Shown: one piece after another, positions 8,728 through 18,476 of the stretch
How the letters are laid out: each line of letters begins with the position of its first letter
How positions within the stretch are numbered: position 1 is the stretch's first letter
NCBI RefSeq assembly: GCF_040372805.1
Contig: NZ_BAABWJ010000001.1
Span: forward strand, 1,116,001 to 1,180,000
Source: Pseudoteredinibacter isoporae_A
GTDB taxonomy: Bacteria; Pseudomonadota; Gammaproteobacteria; Pseudomonadales; Cellvibrionaceae
Direction: 5' to 3'
Length of the DNA stretch: 64,000 bases
The notes under the pieces: model-generated
What the model was told of the DNA's origin: nothing
What the model saw: only the letters and a program-made list of their open reading frames with translations
Databases searched by the model: none
Program-made: the position numbers and the translations under genes

Positions 8728-9057
8728 ATGTATAGTATTTACTATCATATCCCCAGCAGACTAAAGTTTCGATCTGTAGGGAAGTCGCCAAAGGTAGAAA
8801 GCCTTTTTGAAGTCAAATTGCTTATAGATCTGCTTAGATGGAAAAGAGATTCAATTTTTATCTGCGACTATAGAAGAAAGAATAAATTATGTATTGGTTT
8901 GTGCAGGAATAAGGTTTTGTTTTGTATTGAAGTTATATCGGCTGAAGGGGTGTTTTGGAAGGAGGTAGAGAAAAAAGAGGTTTTTGATATTTTGACAAAA
9001 ATTGAAGAGGTTTCTGAATCTCCAGAAACTTTTAATTTCATCGGAGATTCAATATAA
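8728..9057 (+). CDS. Small unknown protein of the array
   Basis: This 109-residue protein has the best ribosome site in the array (AAGGAGAT, 4 bases before the ATG), which supports real translation. The first half is basic (LKFRSVGKSPKVES, LLRWKRDSIFICDYRRKNK) and the second half acidic (WKEVEKKEVFDILTKIEEV). I recognise no domain. It is the last gene before the decayed RHS copy. Confidence 0.6.
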   Translation: MYSIYYHIPSRLKFRSVGKSPKVESLFEVKLLIDLLRWKRDSIFICDYRRKNKLCIGLCRNKVLFCIEVISAEGVFWKEVEKKEVFDILTKIEEVSESPETFNFIGDSI

Positions 9058-9181
9058 AGCGTTAAGTCCCTGGGTATGATCTCATGTGAATATGAGTAAG
9101 GAAGAATAGCCATCGGGGAGGAAATCCAAGGTTTATGAAATTTTCTTAAGCGATATCAGAAGTGGTTTTCTCATCTTCTGA

Positions 9182-9571
9182 TTGAGCAAAGAAACGAAAC
9201 CAAACGGCGACACTGTTCACTATGTGTACGACAGCGTAAGCCGCCTGACGCAGTTACGTCATGAAGACAGCGGCAGAACTCGCAGCTACAGCTACGACAG
9301 CCTATATCGCTTGGTGGGTGAAACCATACTGGATTCCGCCAACGGCGATCACCGCAGTGAATTCCAATACGACAAAGTAGGCAACCGCATCCAGTCGGTC
9401 ATCAATGGTGTAACCACGGCCTACCAATACGACAGCAACGACAGGCCATTAAAACAGGGCGACACGGTTTACATCTACGACGCTAACGGCTCAACCCTGA
9501 CAGAAACACTCGATGTCATTCGGTCAGCCAAAACTGAAAATGTCGCCTATGGGCAAATTAGTAATTCCTGA
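9182..9571 (+). pseudogene. Decayed RHS core fragment
   Basis: This segment repeats codons of the intact RHS gene at about 1200-1730, with the same KETKPNG, RLTQLRHEDS, GRTRSYSYDSLYRL and SVINGVTTAYQYDSND blocks. Two internal pieces present in the intact gene are missing: about 25 residues after RHEDS and about 32 residues after TLTETLD. It then runs into unrelated sequence and stops. It has no shell start, HINT or toxin part. I read it as the remains of an older RHS gene copy bordering the immunity-like array. Confidence 0.8.
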
Positions 9572-9854
9572 CAATAATCCAATAAATAACCCAGCATTAT
9601 AAAACTCGCCAACATATGACTAATCAGTATTTTCTCGCCGGGCGAAGTGCTGTTAGCCTACATGGAATTTATTGCCCTAACATATAAATAATCATATATA
9701 TGCTGAGTTCTTAAGCGTCACCCAGTGACAGCGCTACTCAGTAATAAACTACAAGACCATGTTTTAAATAAGTGAGATGCAGCTAATGGAATGGCGATCT
9801 TCTTGTTTTTAATTTAAAGCCCTAAGCGTCGTGCAACAATGGAGTAATGTAACG

Positions 9855-10814
9855 ATGAGCACTCTCTCCGATGGTTTTTTAATTCGAATAATAGACTCGG
9901 TGAGCAGTAATATAGCCGTGCTGGATGAAAACTTTAATATTGTTTTTGTTAACCAATCCTGGATTGAGTTTGGGGTTCAGAACGGCCAGAAGAGAGCGTT
10001 TAACTGGCTGGGTTTGAATTACCCATCTTCCTGCTTGCCTTCTGAAAAGGACGGCGATGAATTTGTCGTCTTGGCTATGAAAGGCCTGGCCGATATCAGG
10101 GCAGGCCAAAGACACAGCTTTATCATGGAATACCCTTGTCATAGTCCGAATCAGGACCGTTGGTTCATCATGCGTATCGACCGCTTTGTGTCAGAAGAGT
10201 TGATGTATTTTGTGGTTTCTCATCAAGACATCACTGATCGTGTGCGCCTGGAACAGGAAGCCAGGACATTGGCCAGAATCGATGCGCTGACCAATATCGC
10301 GAATCGACGAACATTCGACGAATTTGTGCAATCGGAGTGGGGGCACTGTAAGCGCAATAATCATACGCTTTCGGTCGCCATTCTTGATTTGGATGACTTT
10401 AAGTTGATCAATGATAATTGCGGCCATCAACATGGTGACGATTGTTTGAAAAAGGTGGCCGAAGTGTTGTCGAGATATACGGGGAGAGCGTCAGATATCT
10501 GTGCGCGCTACGGCGGTGAAGAGTTTATCTTGGCTTGGGGGAATATGGGGCATAAAAAATCCCTTGAACTTTCCCGGCGTATCCTGAAAGAAATCAACAA
10601 TATCAAAGTCCGATTCAGCGATGGCAGACTATACGGGCGCCTTACCGCCAGCATTGGTCTGTATACCGCATCTCCTTGTTTGGAAAAGGTGGAGCAAGGC
10701 GTGTTCAATGCAGATGAGTTGATGTATCGGGCAAAGCGCATTGGCAAGAACAGTATCTGTGATGATCAGAAGCTGGTGAACGCCGCTTTTTGTAAGCTGC
10801 AACAATCTTCCTGA
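9855..10814 (+). CDS. PAS-GGDEF diguanylate cyclase
   Basis: The protein (319 residues from the ATG at 9855, chosen because GGAG lies ten bases upstream; an in-frame GTG at 9831 is possible) probably makes cyclic di-GMP from two GTP. An N-terminal PAS domain covers about residues 5-125 (IAVLDENFNIVFVNQSWIEF). A GGDEF domain covers 140-305, with DALTNIANRRTFDEF and the active-site motif GGEEF at 220-224. An inhibitory I-site RASD lies at 211-214, at the expected distance, so product feedback is likely. No membrane segment is present, so the enzyme is cytosolic and the PAS ligand is unknown. Confidence 0.9.
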   Translation: MSTLSDGFLIRIIDSVSSNIAVLDENFNIVFVNQSWIEFGVQNGQKRAFNWLGLNYPSSCLPSEKDGDEFVVLAMKGLADIRAGQRHSFIMEYPCHSPNQDRWFIMRIDRFVSEELMYFVVSHQDITDRVRLEQEARTLARIDALTNIANRRTFDEFVQSEWGHCKRNNHTLSVAILDLDDFKLINDNCGHQHGDDCLKKVAEVLSRYTGRASDICARYGGEEFILAWGNMGHKKSLELSRRILKEINNIKVRFSDGRLYGRLTASIGLYTASPCLEKVEQGVFNADELMYRAKRIGKNSICDDQKLVNAAFCKLQQSS

Positions 10815-10820
10815 GTCACC

Positions 10821-11612
10821 TCATATCAGTTCTGGTAAGAGGTCAGTGTCGGCAATATGTTTAGAGCGTGGAATCTCTTCGCCGGCGATAAACACGCAAT
10901 CTTGATTAAAAGATTCAATATGCCCGCTGTTCACTATGTAAGAACGATGCACGCGAATGAAGCCTTCTGGTAGCTCGGTCAGGGCGGCCTTGATTGAGGT
11001 GTAGACGACTATTTTACGTCCGTCCTTCATATGATAATTGGCGTAGTTTCCCATGCCTTCAATGTAGTGGATCTCCAGTGGGGAAACGATGTAGGTGCGG
11101 CGATTGGATTTCAGCGCCAGGTGTCTGGGTGTTGCCTCGCCATTTTTATTCACTTCAATAAGGTACAGCTGAAATATCTTAATGGCCGATAGGAACAGTA
11201 CCGTTGAATTGATCAACATCACACTGCGCCCCAGACCCGATAAGGTGAGCAGAGGCCCCTGTTCATTCAATAGCAAGCCCTGATAGAAAAAATAATCAGA
11301 TACGCAGTGCAATAAGGCGCAGGCAGTTAACGTAGCGATGTACAGTGGAACGAATTGCTGATAGTTGCGTTGCAGCAGGTAGTGGGGAATCAGCCAATTC
11401 AGTACCGCATACACCGCGATTAGGCGCGCAGGTAGCAAAACAAATTCCAGATAAAACGAGGCGAAGTAATTGCCCTCACGTGCCCAGAGCAAACTGAAGG
11501 TTACATAATACAATAGCCAGAAAGCGATATGTCTTGCTACTCGATGTTGATAGAGCGGCAGGAGGTATTTGCGCCCCAGATCTTTCGCAAACATCATGGC
11601 AAAGTCACTCAT
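10821..11612 (-). CDS. Membrane-bound LytTR-family regulator
   Basis: This 263-residue protein has about four hydrophobic segments in its first 150 residues (for example FWLLYYVTFSLLW and FVLLPARLIAVYAVLNWLI) and a C-terminal LytTR DNA-binding domain from about residue 165 (IVSPLEIHYIEGMGNYANYH, FIRVHRSYIVN). There is no receiver domain, so it should sense a membrane or extracellular signal directly. It is divergent from the secreted hydrolase gene, 93 bases away, which is its most likely target. LytTR proteins typically bind spaced direct repeats; none is obvious by eye in the gap. Confidence 0.85.
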   Translation of the reverse strand: MSDFAMMFAKDLGRKYLLPLYQHRVARHIAFWLLYYVTFSLLWAREGNYFASFYLEFVLLPARLIAVYAVLNWLIPHYLLQRNYQQFVPLYIATLTACALLHCVSDYFFYQGLLLNEQGPLLTLSGLGRSVMLINSTVLFLSAIKIFQLYLIEVNKNGEATPRHLALKSNRRTYIVSPLEIHYIEGMGNYANYHMKDGRKIVVYTSIKAALTELPEGFIRVHRSYIVNSGHIESFNQDCVFIAGEEIPRSKHIADTDLLPELI

Positions 11613-11705
11613 CGTATAAAAACCCCGGCTGTTGGCATAAATGTGAACCCTAACGGATCGGATATTCCTAGTATCTCACTGACAATTAATTTTCAGGGGG
11701 AAACC

Positions 11706-13046
11706 ATGACAAACCGACTGTTACACTTGTGCGTTCAGATTAGCATTCTGCTGTGCTTGATGATGGCGGCAATCAGTTCAGCTGAGTCATTAGAGCGACG
11801 TGCTGCCTGGCAGGCAAAATTCAAAGCGCCGACAGATAAGGGCGTTGAAATCAGGGAACTTGAGGCTGAATCGCCCCTGGCATTGGCGGGCCTGCAACAG
11901 GGTGATCTGATTACGGAATTCGATGAGCAGAGGGTGGACAAGAATACCCAATGGCATGACATCAGTGATGCCTTGATTGGCCATAAGACGTATCACCTCC
12001 AATTCGAGAGAGCGGGACAGTCACAAACTGCCGAGGTCAGTTTTACACCACTGGAACGAGAGCAGCATCCGGGCTTGAATACCGTTTACGGTTCTTTCAC
12101 GGGCCCTGCGGGACTGGGCATTCGTACCATTGTGACTCACCCAGAACAAGCATCGCAGAGCACTTGGCCTGCCATATTTGTTGTCCAGGGTTTGAGCTGC
12201 TCGAGTATTGAAATCCTGCCCAAGCGACAATCCAATTACATTCGCCTGCTAAAAGACATCGTGCGCAACAGCAATATGTTGGTGATGCGAGTCGAAAAAC
12301 CAGGCTTGGGGGACAGTGAAGGCTATTGTTCGCAAACGGATTTTCAAACCGAGCTTCAGGTGTATGAAGCCGCATTGCAAGCCCTGTTGGCGCGTGAAAA
12401 TGTCGACCGCAAACGGGTCATTGTTTATGGCAACAGCATGGGCAGTGCGTTGGCACCTTACCTGGCCAACAAGTATCAGCTGAATGGTGTGATTTCCGAT
12501 GGGCCGTTTTTCCGCAGCTGGTTTGAGCACATGCTGGAAATCGAACGTCGTATCAAAGCGATGCAGGGCATGAAGCAATCTGACATTCAGCAGCAGTTGA
12601 ATCAGGCTTACATTCCGCTTTATTACGGTATGTTGATTGAGAAAAGGTCCTATGCGGAAGTGATCAAGTCCAAACCAGAACTTGCGAAATACAACTATCA
12701 CGGTCCTGAGCATATGTACGGCCGGCCAATGAGTTTCTATCACCAGTTTCAGGATTTCAATTTTGAGGGTGGCTGGGCAAACCTGAAAGCGCCCGCTCGG
12801 GTTCGGTGGGGGCGCCACGATTGGATCATGTCGGAATACGATATTGATATGATCACTGCCACGTTACAGGCCAGTGGTAATAAAGATGTAGAAGTTTACA
12901 AGTACCCAGAGCTGGACCATTGGGCGACCTTACACGACTCTCCGAGCAATTCCTTTCACGGCAAGCCGGGGCGCTGGGAAGAGAATATATCTGGACAGAT
13001 CGTGGAATGGGCGAAAGCACTGAACTCACAAGAGAATGCATACTGA
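11706..13046 (+). CDS. Secreted PDZ-domain alpha/beta hydrolase
   Basis: The start at 11706 is preceded by GGGGG and begins a signal peptide (LHLCVQISILLCLMMAAISS); the frame is open further upstream but without a good start. A PDZ-like domain (about residues 33-105, SPLALAGLQQGDLITEFDEQ) precedes an alpha/beta-hydrolase domain. The likely triad is Ser244 in GNSMGS, Asp372 in GRHDW and His405 in ELDHW. Enzymes of this kind hydrolyse esters or amides, here in the periplasm. The PDZ part may recruit a peptide or partner protein. It is divergent from a membrane LytTR regulator. Confidence 0.85.
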   Translation: MTNRLLHLCVQISILLCLMMAAISSAESLERRAAWQAKFKAPTDKGVEIRELEAESPLALAGLQQGDLITEFDEQRVDKNTQWHDISDALIGHKTYHLQFERAGQSQTAEVSFTPLEREQHPGLNTVYGSFTGPAGLGIRTIVTHPEQASQSTWPAIFVVQGLSCSSIEILPKRQSNYIRLLKDIVRNSNMLVMRVEKPGLGDSEGYCSQTDFQTELQVYEAALQALLARENVDRKRVIVYGNSMGSALAPYLANKYQLNGVISDGPFFRSWFEHMLEIERRIKAMQGMKQSDIQQQLNQAYIPLYYGMLIEKRSYAEVIKSKPELAKYNYHGPEHMYGRPMSFYHQFQDFNFEGGWANLKAPARVRWGRHDWIMSEYDIDMITATLQASGNKDVEVYKYPELDHWATLHDSPSNSFHGKPGRWEENISGQIVEWAKALNSQENAY

Positions 13047-13205
13047 CGATTGCAAGAAAAATGACCTCCCGAAAGCCGTTTGAAAGGGATGGCTCACGCG
13101 GCAAAATAAGGTTCAAAAAGGTATTTCACTGGGCGTGCTCTTTATATAGTATAAAAACAACGACGATTTCTGTATCAGAATAATAAAAACAAAGGACGTT
13201 ATTCA

Positions 13206-14867
13206 ATGAGCATGCCTTGTAAAAAACCCAGCCTAGGCCCCATGTTTGGTTATACGAACCAGCAGTCTACGATAGTGTGGATCAGGGGAACTCGATCTCG
13301 AAAAGCCATTTTGCGTTATCGGTTTTCCAATGGAGATTGGCAATACAGCGATATACCACTCCAGGAAAATCTCGATTTTATCGGTGTTCGAAAGATTGAC
13401 TTTAATGGCAACCAAGACGCGGTTTCAGTGGAAGTGACATTGGTGCCAAGCAATCTGGAGCTGACAGATCCTGCAGCCTTACACTGGTCAAATTCTCGAA
13501 AAATCGCAAAAGGAAGCTGTCGTCCCGCACCGGACTCCAATAGTGAATTCACCTTTCTCACGGGTTCTTGTGCACATAAAGGCTATGGGCCATTAAGAAA
13601 AGGGCAGGAAGTTTACAAGCGCATCGTGTCATCGGGAGATTGTGAGTCCGATTTTATGATGCTGATGGGAGATCAGGTTTACTGCGATCATCCAGGGACG
13701 CATGGCCTCCCCATAGTGCCTGCTTGGTTGGCTGGAAGGCATAAGCCCCAGAGAGTGGAGGCGTACTTCCGGCATTATCGTTCCTATTATCGGCAAAAAC
13801 ACTTCCGAAAACTGATGGCGAAAATGCCAGCCTTCAGAATTTTTGATGATCACGAAATCGAAAATAACTGGAAAGGTTATCGCTATGATCCTGAGCATGA
13901 TGGGCAGGACGAGTACGGCGATTCCAAAACGCTATTGCAAGGCCTTACTGCTTATTTGGCCTACCAGGCCTCCATGGGAGGTGGGTATCAACACACCGAA
14001 GGCCAGGTAGCCATTGATGATTTGCCGGCTTGCGCTGAGGTCTTGAACCCAAACAGCACGGAGAGGTGGAATGAAAAGCCCAAACACTGGGGCTATGAAT
14101 TCAGTTGGGGGCTGGCTGACTTCCTGGTTTTGGATGTGCGCTCAGAAAGAAGTAACCCTAATCAAGAAGGGGCTAACATACTCGGCGAGCCTGGACAGTA
14201 TGAACGGTTGTTAGCTTTTCTCAGACAGGGTGATGGTAGTCGTTACAAATTCGTGGTGTCGCCGGTGCCCTTGGCCCCAGACACCAATGCTGATGAACAG
14301 TATGGGGAAGAGGGTGTGCCTGATGATGAGCTAATCTTTGATCATGACGATACCTGGCGTTCCTATCCGGAGCAAAGAAAAGACCTGCTGGAAACCATTC
14401 GTACGAGCCCTGATATTAACATCATGCCTATTTTTTTAAGCGGCGATATTCATCTATCCAATGTGGTTGAAATAAAACATCGAGACGACGAAAGTTTCGC
14501 TTTACCATGTTTGATTTCCAGCGCCATTAACTGGATTGTTTTTGGAGTTCAGCCTGTCACAGAGAATGATATTCTATTGCCAAAACTGGAAGATGGTCCT
14601 TTGCTGGAGTCCCGCTTGCAGCTGCGTGAGACGCTTCAAGCACGAAAAGAGCAGAGTGACTATCGGGTGGAGTTTTTCGAATTCAAGAATGACACTGAGC
14701 ATGCGCATCTTAGTTTTGGCCAACGAACAGCGTGTACACGCAACAATTATATGAAAATCAAAGTGGATCAGGCTGGTGTCACAGCAGAAATTATTCAGGG
14801 CAATGGCAAGCGTTTCGGTGCCCCCTGGTTTAAAAGCCGGGACGACTTAAGCATTCAACGGCCATAG
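13206..14867 (+). CDS. PhoD-like metallophosphatase
   Basis: The 553-residue protein has the PhoD/alkaline phosphatase D metal motifs: MLMGDQVY near residue 153, FDDHEIENNW near 213 and LSGDIHLSN near 413. Family members remove phosphate from mono- or diesters using Fe and Ca. Unlike secreted PhoD, there is no Tat signal peptide: the protein begins MSMPCKKPSLGPMFGYT and goes directly into a beta-rich domain. It is probably cytoplasmic, as in the group of PhoD-like proteins that lack a leader. It stands alone, with AAAGGA before the ATG. Confidence 0.8.
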   Translation: MSMPCKKPSLGPMFGYTNQQSTIVWIRGTRSRKAILRYRFSNGDWQYSDIPLQENLDFIGVRKIDFNGNQDAVSVEVTLVPSNLELTDPAALHWSNSRKIAKGSCRPAPDSNSEFTFLTGSCAHKGYGPLRKGQEVYKRIVSSGDCESDFMMLMGDQVYCDHPGTHGLPIVPAWLAGRHKPQRVEAYFRHYRSYYRQKHFRKLMAKMPAFRIFDDHEIENNWKGYRYDPEHDGQDEYGDSKTLLQGLTAYLAYQASMGGGYQHTEGQVAIDDLPACAEVLNPNSTERWNEKPKHWGYEFSWGLADFLVLDVRSERSNPNQEGANILGEPGQYERLLAFLRQGDGSRYKFVVSPVPLAPDTNADEQYGEEGVPDDELIFDHDDTWRSYPEQRKDLLETIRTSPDINIMPIFLSGDIHLSNVVEIKHRDDESFALPCLISSAINWIVFGVQPVTENDILLPKLEDGPLLESRLQLRETLQARKEQSDYRVEFFEFKNDTEHAHLSFGQRTACTRNNYMKIKVDQAGVTAEIIQGNGKRFGAPWFKSRDDLSIQRP

Positions 14868-14956
14868 TTGAGGAAGTAAAACGCTGTTAAACAAATTATT
14901 TTCTTCAGTCTCAGTACCGCATGCCTTGGCAGCGGTGCTGAGTTGAGCCCTCCGTT

Positions 14957-14977
14957 TTGATACGTATTAAGTATCAA
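14957..14977. promoter_or_regulatory. Perfect 7-7-7 inverted repeat, candidate operator
   Basis: TTGATAC and GTATCAA flank a 7-base spacer. The site lies about 100 bases upstream of the AraC-family regulator gene in an otherwise featureless 212-base gap. Arms of this size and spacing fit a dimeric repressor or activator site. Which protein binds is unknown. Confidence 0.4.
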
Positions 14978-15079
14978 TTTCATATGTTAAAAGTATTGGA
15001 CTGAATTTCTAGGCTGATTCTAGAATAATTTTTAACCATTTGAACCAGGGATTTGGTTCTCGCCTGGATTCGATGACCT

Positions 15080-16030
15080 ATGCCCTGCAATATACCAAGA
15101 CAAACTCTCACCAACGATACGTTGGTCCAGCAATGGTACGAATCACTGTTTCGTTCTTGTGGTCGGTACAGCACGCTTATGCACAGCGACCGCTCATTTG
15201 AAGGCGTTCTGGATATCCATCATCAAGACGAAGTCTGCGTGTCGACGATCTCTACTAATGCTAAAAAAATCACGAAAGCCAATCCGGATGCAGATGAACG
15301 AGTTGATGACCATCACTTTGTGGTATTGCAGGTAAAAGGGCAATCGCATTTTGAGCAGATGGGCAGTGGCGTAACTCTTGAAGCGGGCGACGTTACCGTC
15401 ATGGATCAACGTTACCCCTGTATGATGGAATTCGATGGTATGTCGGAGCAGATTTCTGTACAAATACCGACGCACATGATGATAGACATTCTGGGCGCAT
15501 CCTGCCCTAGCCATGCGGTCAATATTCAAACTCGCTATGGCTCGGGCTTTGCGCTGCGGAACTATCTCGTTCATGCATTGAACTACAGCACCCGAAAAAG
15601 TCACTCGCAGTTAACGGTCCAAAATAATTTGCTCACCAAGCTGCTCGGTGAAGCATTGAGTATTGATAAGTCGTTCTTGTCCAATGAGGACAGTCAATCC
15701 ATGCGCCTTACCGATGTAAAGTCATATGCGATCAAACATATTGGCAACTCTGAGTTGAGCATGGATGATCTTGCGCAGAACAATGCGCTGTCGCGACGGC
15801 AGCTGTATCGCTTGTTTGGTCGGGAAAGCCTTACGCCTAACCAGTGGCTGAAAAATCTTCGTTTGGCTTTGGCGAGTGATCTCCTATTGGATAAAACCCA
15901 GCTTGATCGTTCGGTTGCAGATATTTGCTATGTATGTGGATTCAAGGACTTAGCTCATTTTACCCGAAGTTTCACAAGCCATTTTGGGGCTCCCCCCGCG
16001 CGTTATCGAAAAGATAAAATCTCCCGCTGA
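15080..16030 (+). CDS. AraC-family transcriptional regulator
   Basis: This 316-residue protein has an N-terminal AraC-binding-like domain (about 25-190, with GQSHFEQMGSGVTLEAGDVT) and a C-terminal double helix-turn-helix from about 215 (LSMDDLAQNNALSRRQLYRL, VADICYVCGFKDLAHFTRSF, FGAPPARYR). This arrangement is known from FeaR-type activators of amine or aromatic catabolism. It precedes the TonB-receptor gene in the same direction, so it probably controls the uptake group 16.2-20 kb. No strong ribosome site is visible and the exact start is uncertain. Confidence 0.85.
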   Translation: MPCNIPRQTLTNDTLVQQWYESLFRSCGRYSTLMHSDRSFEGVLDIHHQDEVCVSTISTNAKKITKANPDADERVDDHHFVVLQVKGQSHFEQMGSGVTLEAGDVTVMDQRYPCMMEFDGMSEQISVQIPTHMMIDILGASCPSHAVNIQTRYGSGFALRNYLVHALNYSTRKSHSQLTVQNNLLTKLLGEALSIDKSFLSNEDSQSMRLTDVKSYAIKHIGNSELSMDDLAQNNALSRRQLYRLFGRESLTPNQWLKNLRLALASDLLLDKTQLDRSVADICYVCGFKDLAHFTRSFTSHFGAPPARYRKDKISR

Positions 16031-16222
16031 GAGCAGCCACTCTCTACAACTGGGCACTCTCAGTCAAATAATTGCCCCACACCTCTTTGATACCTTTAGT
16101 CACGCCAGTTTTGATGCGGCGTTTGTCATGCTCTGTGTGATATCGCATCAAATCCAGAAAAATAACATCCGGCTGAACAGCGTCACGCTCTGAGACGATC
16201 GGTATTGAAATAGGAAAACGAT

Positions 16223-18403
16223 ATGAACAAGGCCAGTGTATCCTCGATTGCGCTGCTTTTAGGTTTAAGCAATTATGCTCTGTATTCCCATGCGGATGAA
16301 CAAAAGAGTGCCGAAGACACCTTTATTGAGGAAGTGCTTGTTACGGCCTCAAAACGCGGTGCCCAAAGTGTTCAAGATACCCCGTATAACATTTCGGCAG
16401 TGGGTGCGGATGCCATCGAAAAAAATGGCATTAGTAATCTGACGGAACTGAGTCGAACCGTTGCTGGTTTGGAAGTAATCGATCAGGGGCCGAGCAACAA
16501 AACGCTGGTGATCCGTGGTTTAACCACGAGTGCAGGTGCCACGCAAGTATCCACATACTTGGACGAGATACCGGTTTCTGCAACGGATTCAGAATACCGA
16601 TTGTATGACATTGAACGTGTCGAGGTATTGAGAGGGCCGCAGGGAACCTTGTATGGCGATGGTTCTCAGGGAGGGACGGTGCGTTACATCACCAGAAGGC
16701 CCAATCATGACGAGGTGGAAGGGTCGGTTGAACTTGATTTGGGCAAGGTCAATGGTGGCGGGAATGAAACCTCCGTTCAAGCGATGTTGAATGTTCCCTT
16801 GATTGACGACACGCTGTCTCTAAGGGCGGTGGTGGGCCGTTTGGACAATGACGGCTTAGTGAATCGTCCTGATCTTCAGCGCTCCCAATCCGATCGATTT
16901 AAAAATAACAATAGCCGTCTTCAGCTTCTGTGGGACATGAACGATTCCACAGATCTTTTGCTTGCCTACCACAGCCAGGATGTCACCGTCGAGGACGGTA
17001 CGCTTGTGGGGGTCGATAACAATGATGTTCCGGGGTTTGTTCGGAATCCATTTGGACGTGATTCCAGACACATCAATGTTACTCTTAATCACGAGACCGA
17101 TGTGGGCACACTGACTTTTTCCGGCAGTGACAGCCAACGCCGAGGGCATTTCAGTTTTGACGTGTCGGCGTTTAATCCGGTTCCTTACAGTGTGTCTGGG
17201 CCGAGCAATGTTGATACGCGATCTTATGAGTTGCGGTTTGCTTCAGATTTCTCGGGGCCCATTCAGCTGGTGTCAGGGCTCTACTATCAAGACTATGATG
17301 CCTTCAGCCTAAGCATCAGCGGGCCGATCGATTTGCAGTCTGGTGTGTTGCCGGGGGATTACAATCCACGATCAATTCCCGAGCCCGTAGGACAAAACTT
17401 TCTACTGGATCAATTTGACCAACGAGAAACTCGTGCAATCTTTGGTGAACTCAGCTACGACCTCAATGAAAAGCTCAATGTGCTCGTCGGGGTGCGCCGT
17501 TTCGAAATCGACACCAACATTACTCATATTGTATCTACGGCAAACGATATTTTTGGACGTCCATTAGGGTACACCACCGATGTCGACAGCACGGACAAAG
17601 ACACGGTGTTCAAAATATTGGTTTCGTATGATGTGAATGAAGATGTGTTGCTTTATGGAACCCGCAGCGAAGGTTTCCGTCAAGGGGGCGCCAATGTTCT
17701 GTTCGACCCCACTGACACGCGTTCAGAAACAAGTTATCGTCCAGACTATGTGACGAATTATGAGCTCGGCGCTAAATTGAGTCTGGCCGACGGGCAGCTC
17801 ATTGTTAACTCCGCGGTGTATTTGATGGAGTGGGACGATATTCAGGTCGAACTGTTGGAAGCAACAAGACCAAATGAGTTTGTCACCAATCTGGGTTCTG
17901 CCAGATTGTACGGCTGGGAACTGGAGTCAACCTACAGCCCAGCATCGATTTCTGGCCTTAAGTTTTCTTTCGGCTTAACACTCTCCAAGCAAGAATTGCG
18001 AGAAGATTCGCTGGATAATGTGGGCAACCCATTTGCAAACAAGGGCGACCCTATTCCCAATGCCATTTCCGACAGCGCCTTTATTGGAGTCGAACAGCGT
18101 TTCACGGCATTCGATCAGGCCGCGTACGTAAATGTTACAGCCTCTTATACCGGGGAGTCTCAAACTGACTTCGCTGAAAACAGCTTTAGAAATCGCCGTT
18201 GGGGTGATTTCGTAAGCACCAATGTAAGTGCAGGTCTGGACAGCGAAACCTGGTCCCTGATCTTCTATGCAAACAATCTCTTTGACGATCGTTCGCCTCT
18301 GGGGTGGTCAAGTACCTATTCACCTTCTGCAGGCGTCAGCATCGACAACATCTACATTACCAGACCAAGAACTCTGGGCATTAAAGCTCAGTATCGATTT
18401 TAG
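16223..18403 (+). CDS. TonB-dependent outer-membrane receptor
   Basis: The 726-residue protein has a signal peptide, then a TonB-box-like EEVLVTASKR at about 35, a plug domain (TPYNISAVGADAIEKNGISN through VEVLRGPQGTLYG and GGTVRYITRRP) and a beta-barrel ending in an aromatic terminal strand (KAQYRF). Such receptors import scarce ligands (siderophores, cobalamin, oligosaccharides, others) with energy from TonB-ExbBD. The short plug and IRGL motif resemble receptors often associated with organic substrates in marine bacteria. AGGA lies 7 bases before the ATG. The substrate cannot be told from sequence. Confidence 0.92.
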   Translation: MNKASVSSIALLLGLSNYALYSHADEQKSAEDTFIEEVLVTASKRGAQSVQDTPYNISAVGADAIEKNGISNLTELSRTVAGLEVIDQGPSNKTLVIRGLTTSAGATQVSTYLDEIPVSATDSEYRLYDIERVEVLRGPQGTLYGDGSQGGTVRYITRRPNHDEVEGSVELDLGKVNGGGNETSVQAMLNVPLIDDTLSLRAVVGRLDNDGLVNRPDLQRSQSDRFKNNNSRLQLLWDMNDSTDLLLAYHSQDVTVEDGTLVGVDNNDVPGFVRNPFGRDSRHINVTLNHETDVGTLTFSGSDSQRRGHFSFDVSAFNPVPYSVSGPSNVDTRSYELRFASDFSGPIQLVSGLYYQDYDAFSLSISGPIDLQSGVLPGDYNPRSIPEPVGQNFLLDQFDQRETRAIFGELSYDLNEKLNVLVGVRRFEIDTNITHIVSTANDIFGRPLGYTTDVDSTDKDTVFKILVSYDVNEDVLLYGTRSEGFRQGGANVLFDPTDTRSETSYRPDYVTNYELGAKLSLADGQLIVNSAVYLMEWDDIQVELLEATRPNEFVTNLGSARLYGWELESTYSPASISGLKFSFGLTLSKQELREDSLDNVGNPFANKGDPIPNAISDSAFIGVEQRFTAFDQAAYVNVTASYTGESQTDFAENSFRNRRWGDFVSTNVSAGLDSETWSLIFYANNLFDDRSPLGWSSTYSPSAGVSIDNIYITRPRTLGIKAQYRF

Positions 18404-18476
18404 CCTCCTTCCTCACATGGGCGTTTGACAGAGCAATAGCGATATTGCTTTGTCATTTTTTTCAGGACTTAGACTT

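Noticed and set aside
4893..9181. Phage or plasmid fragment
   Set aside because: No structural, replication or integrase genes; the RHS relics and small acidic genes fit a toxin-immunity array better.
12249..12818. Long minus-strand frame of 189 codons
   Set aside because: It is antisense to the PDZ-hydrolase gene, whose motifs are clear; the antisense translation has no domain or start signal.
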